From assembly GCA_041628815.1 (NCBI GenBank), contig JBFKOL010000152.1:1-9667 (forward strand): a stretch of DNA of 9,667 bases, given 5' to 3'. Below, in pieces: positions 7,315 through 9,667 of the stretch (the first letter of the stretch is position 1; each line of letters opens with the position of its first letter). Under the pieces are notes generated by a model, which was not told where the DNA came from, searched no databases, and saw only the letters and a list, made by a program, of their open reading frames with translations. Position numbers and translations under genes: made by a program. Source of the stretch: JBFKOL01 sp041628815. Lineage in GTDB: Bacteria; Bacteroidota; Bacteroidia; Chitinophagales; Saprospiraceae.

Positions 7315-7353
7315 CCGCACGGTGCCGGTATGGTTCATCATTTGAGCAACATC

Positions 7354-8133
7354 TCATACATTCAAATTGATCACCATCTGATCATAACCTGCCAGAACAT
7401 TTTCAGGAAGGACTGCCTGTAGGTCTTTGGCAGGTCCCATCCTGTGACTCATATGAATGAGAACACCTTTATTGCATCGGAGAACCCTAAACATTTCAAG
7501 TGCTTCTTCCAATGAAAAATGGGCATGGTGCCTTTTTTGCCTGAGAGCACTGAGTATCAGAACCTTAAGACCTTTTAGTGCATCCATGCTTTCATGGGGT
7601 ATGGCATTTACGTCGGTTGCATAGCCGATCGATGACGTTTTGTAGGCAATTATGGGTAAACCGCCATGCATGACACGCACCGCTTCAAAAGTAAGTTTCG
7701 ACACCTCTATTTTATCACCAGGGCCTATGGGTATCAGTTCAAAAGAAGGTGCTCCCGGATATTTATTTTCGCCAAACGCATAGTCAAATCGTTGTCGGAC
7801 CTGTTCCAGTACCCGCTCTTCCCCATAAATAGGCATAGACTTTTGTCGTAGAAATATCAACGGCCTCAGATCATCCAATCCAATGATATGGTCATTGTGT
7901 TCGTGGGTTAATAAAATGGCATCCAGGCTGTTGACACCGGATCTCAGCATCTGATATCGAAAGTCCGGACCGACGTCAATGACAACGTTCGTTCCTTCCC
8001 CTGTTATTAGCGCGCTGCAGCGCAACCTCTTATCCCTGGGATCGGTCGAAAGGCAGGTCGCGCATTGGCATCCGATGACCGGAATACCTTGTGACGTACC
8101 TGTACCGAGCAATGTTACTTTCACCTTGGCCAC
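7354..8133 (-). CDS. PhnP-like metallo-beta-lactamase-fold hydrolase
   Basis: Predicted cytoplasmic metal-dependent phosphodiesterase of the MBL fold, 259 residues. Motifs: GTGTSQGIPV (10-19); CQCATC (Cys22, Cys24, Cys27), the extra zinc-site cysteines seen in PhnP; the dinuclear metal motif THEHNDH (His76, His78, Asp80, His81); and then VMHGG, YATDVN and HMSHR, which supply the remaining ligands. PhnP hydrolyses cyclic phosphodiesters in the C-P lyase pathway. No phn genes are near, so the substrate here is unknown. The start is GTG at 8133: an in-frame stop at 8145-8143 rules out an ATG upstream, and the only nearby alternative is another GTG at 8124. It begins 24 nt after the small gene upstream on the same strand, so the two probably share a transcript. 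No signal peptide. Confidence 0.88.
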   Translation of the reverse strand: MAKVKVTLLGTGTSQGIPVIGCQCATCLSTDPRDKRLRCSALITGEGTNVVIDVGPDFRYQMLRSGVNSLDAILLTHEHNDHIIGLDDLRPLIFLRQKSMPIYGEERVLEQVRQRFDYAFGENKYPGAPSFELIPIGPGDKIEVSKLTFEAVRVMHGGLPIIAYKTSSIGYATDVNAIPHESMDALKGLKVLILSALRQKRHHAHFSLEEALEMFRVLRCNKGVLIHMSHRMGPAKDLQAVLPENVLAGYDQMVINLNV

Positions 8134-8157
8134 AATTGGCCGTCAATATAGATCAGA

Positions 8158-8382
8158 TCATGCAGCCTTGGAACGGATCGACGCCAGAATTTTGCGAAGA
8201 TTATCGATTTTCGAATCCAGATCGTGGAATTTGTTCACCACAACCACTTTTTTATGTTCCAGCACACAATACCCGGTTTTGAAATTGCCTTTTTCGAATC
8301 TCACTATGTATTCATAGTCTTTCAACCGGTTGACGAGTTTCTGAAGATGATATCTCGATTTATTATCCGACATTCGCTTCAT
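8158..8382 (-). CDS. Small uncharacterised conserved-looking protein
   Basis: A 74-residue protein from the ATG at 8382, or 71 from the ATG at 8373. The frame stays open up to 8580, but that extension overlaps the 5' part of the divergent barrel gene and reads like non-coding sequence (Pro/Ser/Asn-rich), so I shortened it. The product is basic, with no signal peptide or membrane segment. It looks alpha-beta-alpha: a helix (HLQKLVNRLKDY), two or three strands (YIVRFEKGNF, GYCVLEHKKVVVVNKF) and a C-terminal helix (LDSKIDNLRKILASI). The pattern RFEKGNFKTGYCVLEHKKVV resembles short hypothetical proteins I have seen in other Bacteroidota, but I cannot name a family or function. It is 24 nt upstream of the MBL hydrolase on the same strand and diverges from the barrel gene with a 34-bp gap. 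Confidence 0.72.
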   Translation of the reverse strand: MKRMSDNKSRYHLQKLVNRLKDYEYIVRFEKGNFKTGYCVLEHKKVVVVNKFHDLDSKIDNLRKILASIRSKAA

Positions 8383-8416
8383 ATTATAACGCGAATATAT
8401 GTAATCTAATGATAAT

Positions 8417-9037
8417 ATGATGAAATTGCAGTTGCTGATTTTCCTGTGTGCATTATTCGCATTACCCGGAAGAGCGCATGGCCAGGAAACCAAATCTCGT
8501 TTCCATTCCTCACTGTTGGTAGGCCTTAACGCTTCGCAGCTGGATGGAGACAATCTCAGCGGATTTAACAAATTGGGCATTCACACCGGTATGCGGATGG
8601 CATATTGGTTTTCTAAAAACGCTGTGTCGTTAGAGCTGTTGTGGCATCAGAAAGGAAGTACAGAAAGTTTATCATTTGGCACTCCCGATGAACTGCAATC
8701 GATCACCCTGAACTATGTGTCGATGCCCCTAATGTATCATCTAAACGAATGGTACGATATGGAATTTAAAAACCACAGGATTAGAATTGATGCAGGCCTT
8801 GTCACCAATGCTCTGTTCGCAGTTTCCTCCACCAACCCTGCTTTTGATGACAACACAGATGATTTTAAAAGATTTGACTTCGGTCTGGCTGCAGGGGTGG
8901 GATACCGCCTCGGATACCGGTGGCTGGCCACATTCAGATATGAACGTTCTGTGCTGAAAATTTATCGGGATGCCTTGAGTGGAACCACAGGTCTCCAAAG
9001 TTATTTGCTCACGTTCAGACTTGAATATGAGTTATGA
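8417..9037 (+). CDS. PorT-like outer-membrane beta-barrel protein
   Basis: Predicted 206-residue outer-membrane barrel of the PorT / OMP_b-brl_2 type. Tandem ATGs at 8417 and 8420 open a signal peptide (about 1-22, LLIFLCALFALPGRAHG, cut before QE). The mature protein has alternating amphipathic strands of a small eight-stranded barrel: SSLLVGLNASQLDGD, GIHTGMRMAYWF, AVSLELLWHQKG, ITLNYVSMPLMYHL, IRIDAGLVTNALFAV, FDFGLAAGVGYRLG, WLATFRYERSV. It ends YLLTFRLEYEL, an aromatic/hydrophobic last strand suited to BAM recognition. The opening GLNASQLDGDNLSGFNKLG and the central YVSMPLMYHL are typical of this family, which includes P. gingivalis PorT, a T9SS accessory. The family is large and mostly uncharacterised, so a secretion role cannot be assigned. 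Its end overlaps the next gene by 11 nt. Confidence 0.85.
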   Translation: MMKLQLLIFLCALFALPGRAHGQETKSRFHSSLLVGLNASQLDGDNLSGFNKLGIHTGMRMAYWFSKNAVSLELLWHQKGSTESLSFGTPDELQSITLNYVSMPLMYHLNEWYDMEFKNHRIRIDAGLVTNALFAVSSTNPAFDDNTDDFKRFDFGLAAGVGYRLGYRWLATFRYERSVLKIYRDALSGTTGLQSYLLTFRLEYEL

Positions 9038-9667
9038 ATTGACAAACGCGATCCGCGCGGCGATAGATATCGGCACCAATACCGCACACCTCATCGTAGC
9101 TGAAATCGACAAAAAAGGTAAATTGGTCCGTGTGCTGAAAACACGCAGACACTACATATTCCTGGCTGAGCAAGGTATTCAACATATCGCGCGAGCGGCC
9201 GAAGAAAGACTCATATACGCACTAAGGAATTTTCAGTCGATACTGAGTGAGTTTGACGGTGTCATTCCTCGTATCTGCGCAACCGAGGCATTGAGAAAAG
9301 CGGACAATGGCCAGCGAATAAGGCAAACCATTCTCACTGACTTTGGTTGGACCATCGAAGTAATCAGTGGTATGAGAGAGGCCGAACTCATCTTTACAGG
9401 TGTTTCTGCTGGAGTAGATATGCGGGAGGGACATTACCTCGTAATGGATATCGGCGGTGGAAGCGTTGAATTCATCGGTGTAGTAAATGGAGAAAAAAAA
9501 TTCATGTACAGTTTTCCCATCGGTATCGCTAATCTTTACAATCGCTTCCACCAGTCCGAACCGATCAGCAAATCCCAAGTGGAAGCCATCAATCAATGGC
9601 TCGATTTAGAATGTGCACCGATGATTGATGTCCTTTCCCTCTGGGATACCCGCCCTACCCTCGTGGG
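9027..9667 (+). CDS. Ppx/GppA-family phosphatase (3' partial)
   Basis: ASKHA-fold phosphatase related to exopolyphosphatase and pppGpp phosphohydrolase, acting in the cytoplasm on polyphosphate or (p)ppGpp. 213 codons are visible and the frame is still open at the window end; family members in this phylum are about 300 residues. The start at 9027 (MSYELTNAI) lies inside the upstream gene, an 11-nt overlap implying coupled translation. Motifs: phosphate-1 loop AAIDIGTNTAHLIVAE (Asp14), ATEALRKADNGQ (about 87-98), ISGMREAELIF with Glu118 at the probable catalytic position, and phosphate-2 loop DIGGGSVEF (141-149). The motif usually read as SGxEEA is SGMREA here; the presumed catalytic Glu is kept. 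Domain II is only partly in the window, so exopolyphosphatase and GppA activity cannot be separated. No ppk is visible. Confidence 0.92.
   Translation, partial: MSYELTNAIRAAIDIGTNTAHLIVAEIDKKGKLVRVLKTRRHYIFLAEQGIQHIARAAEERLIYALRNFQSILSEFDGVIPRICATEALRKADNGQRIRQTILTDFGWTIEVISGMREAELIFTGVSAGVDMREGHYLVMDIGGGSVEFIGVVNGEKKFMYSFPIGIANLYNRFHQSEPISKSQVEAINQWLDLECAPMIDVLSLWDTRPTLV

Noticed and set aside
7267..7341. 25-codon N-terminal extension of porP from the ATG at 7341
   Set aside because: It would place an Arg-rich segment before the signal peptide and covers the candidate promoter. The ATG at 7266 has AAGGA at good spacing and a clean signal peptide.
8383..8580. 66-codon extension of the small minus-strand gene
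   Set aside because: It overlaps the signal peptide and first strands of the divergent barrel gene on the opposite strand and reads as non-coding sequence.
9222..9596. 124-codon minus-strand ORF
   Set aside because: It lies antisense to the Ppx/GppA gene, which has clear motifs in the plus-strand frame.
1..9667. Mobile element, CRISPR array, tRNA or defence system
   Set aside because: No transposase or integrase-like protein, regularly spaced repeats, tRNA-like fold or defence-type domain was seen on either strand. The genes are typical core Bacteroidota content.

Overview
The window comes from a Bacteroidota chromosome. The main evidence is a complete porP-gldK-gldL-gldM-gldN set, the core of the type IX secretion system (T9SS) and gliding machinery, which is confined to that phylum. 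Weak Shine-Dalgarno sequences, signal peptides ending in A-Q, and a PorT-like outer-membrane barrel agree with this. The closest gene order I recall is the porPKLMN locus of Porphyromonas gingivalis. I cannot place the organism below phylum level from sequence alone.

Layout from left to right: (1) positions 1-1431, plus strand: a biotin carboxylase subunit missing about 16 N-terminal residues. (2) 1432-1548: a convergent spacer with a hairpin plus U-run that terminates the minus-strand T9SS operon. (3) 1549-5978, minus strand, transcribed right to left: gldK, gldL, gldM, gldN, with gaps of 44 and 25 nt and a gldM/gldN stop-start overlap. (4) 5979-6294: an AT-rich 316-bp spacer holding a 12-bp dyad with an overlapping 9-bp direct repeat. 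(5) 6295-7266, minus: porP/sprF, with its own candidate promoter. (6) 7354-8133, minus: a PhnP-like metallo-beta-lactamase-fold hydrolase with a GTG start. (7) 8158-8382, minus: a small uncharacterised protein. (8) 8417-9037, plus: a PorT-like outer-membrane beta-barrel protein. (9) 9027-9667, plus, running off the window: a Ppx/GppA-family phosphatase whose start overlaps the barrel gene's end.

How the genes fit together: GldL and GldM form the proton-driven inner-membrane motor. GldK (lipoprotein) and GldN form the periplasmic ring under the outer membrane. PorP is the outer-membrane barrel protein linked to cargo or ring attachment. The flanking genes (fatty-acid carboxylation, MBL hydrolase, Ppx/GppA) are housekeeping-type genes with no obvious mechanistic link to secretion. 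I found no CRISPR array, insertion sequence, tRNA, rRNA or phage gene. I did not find a clearly new system. The best leads are the dyad region ahead of gldK, the small conserved-looking protein beside the MBL gene, and the coupled barrel/Ppx pair.
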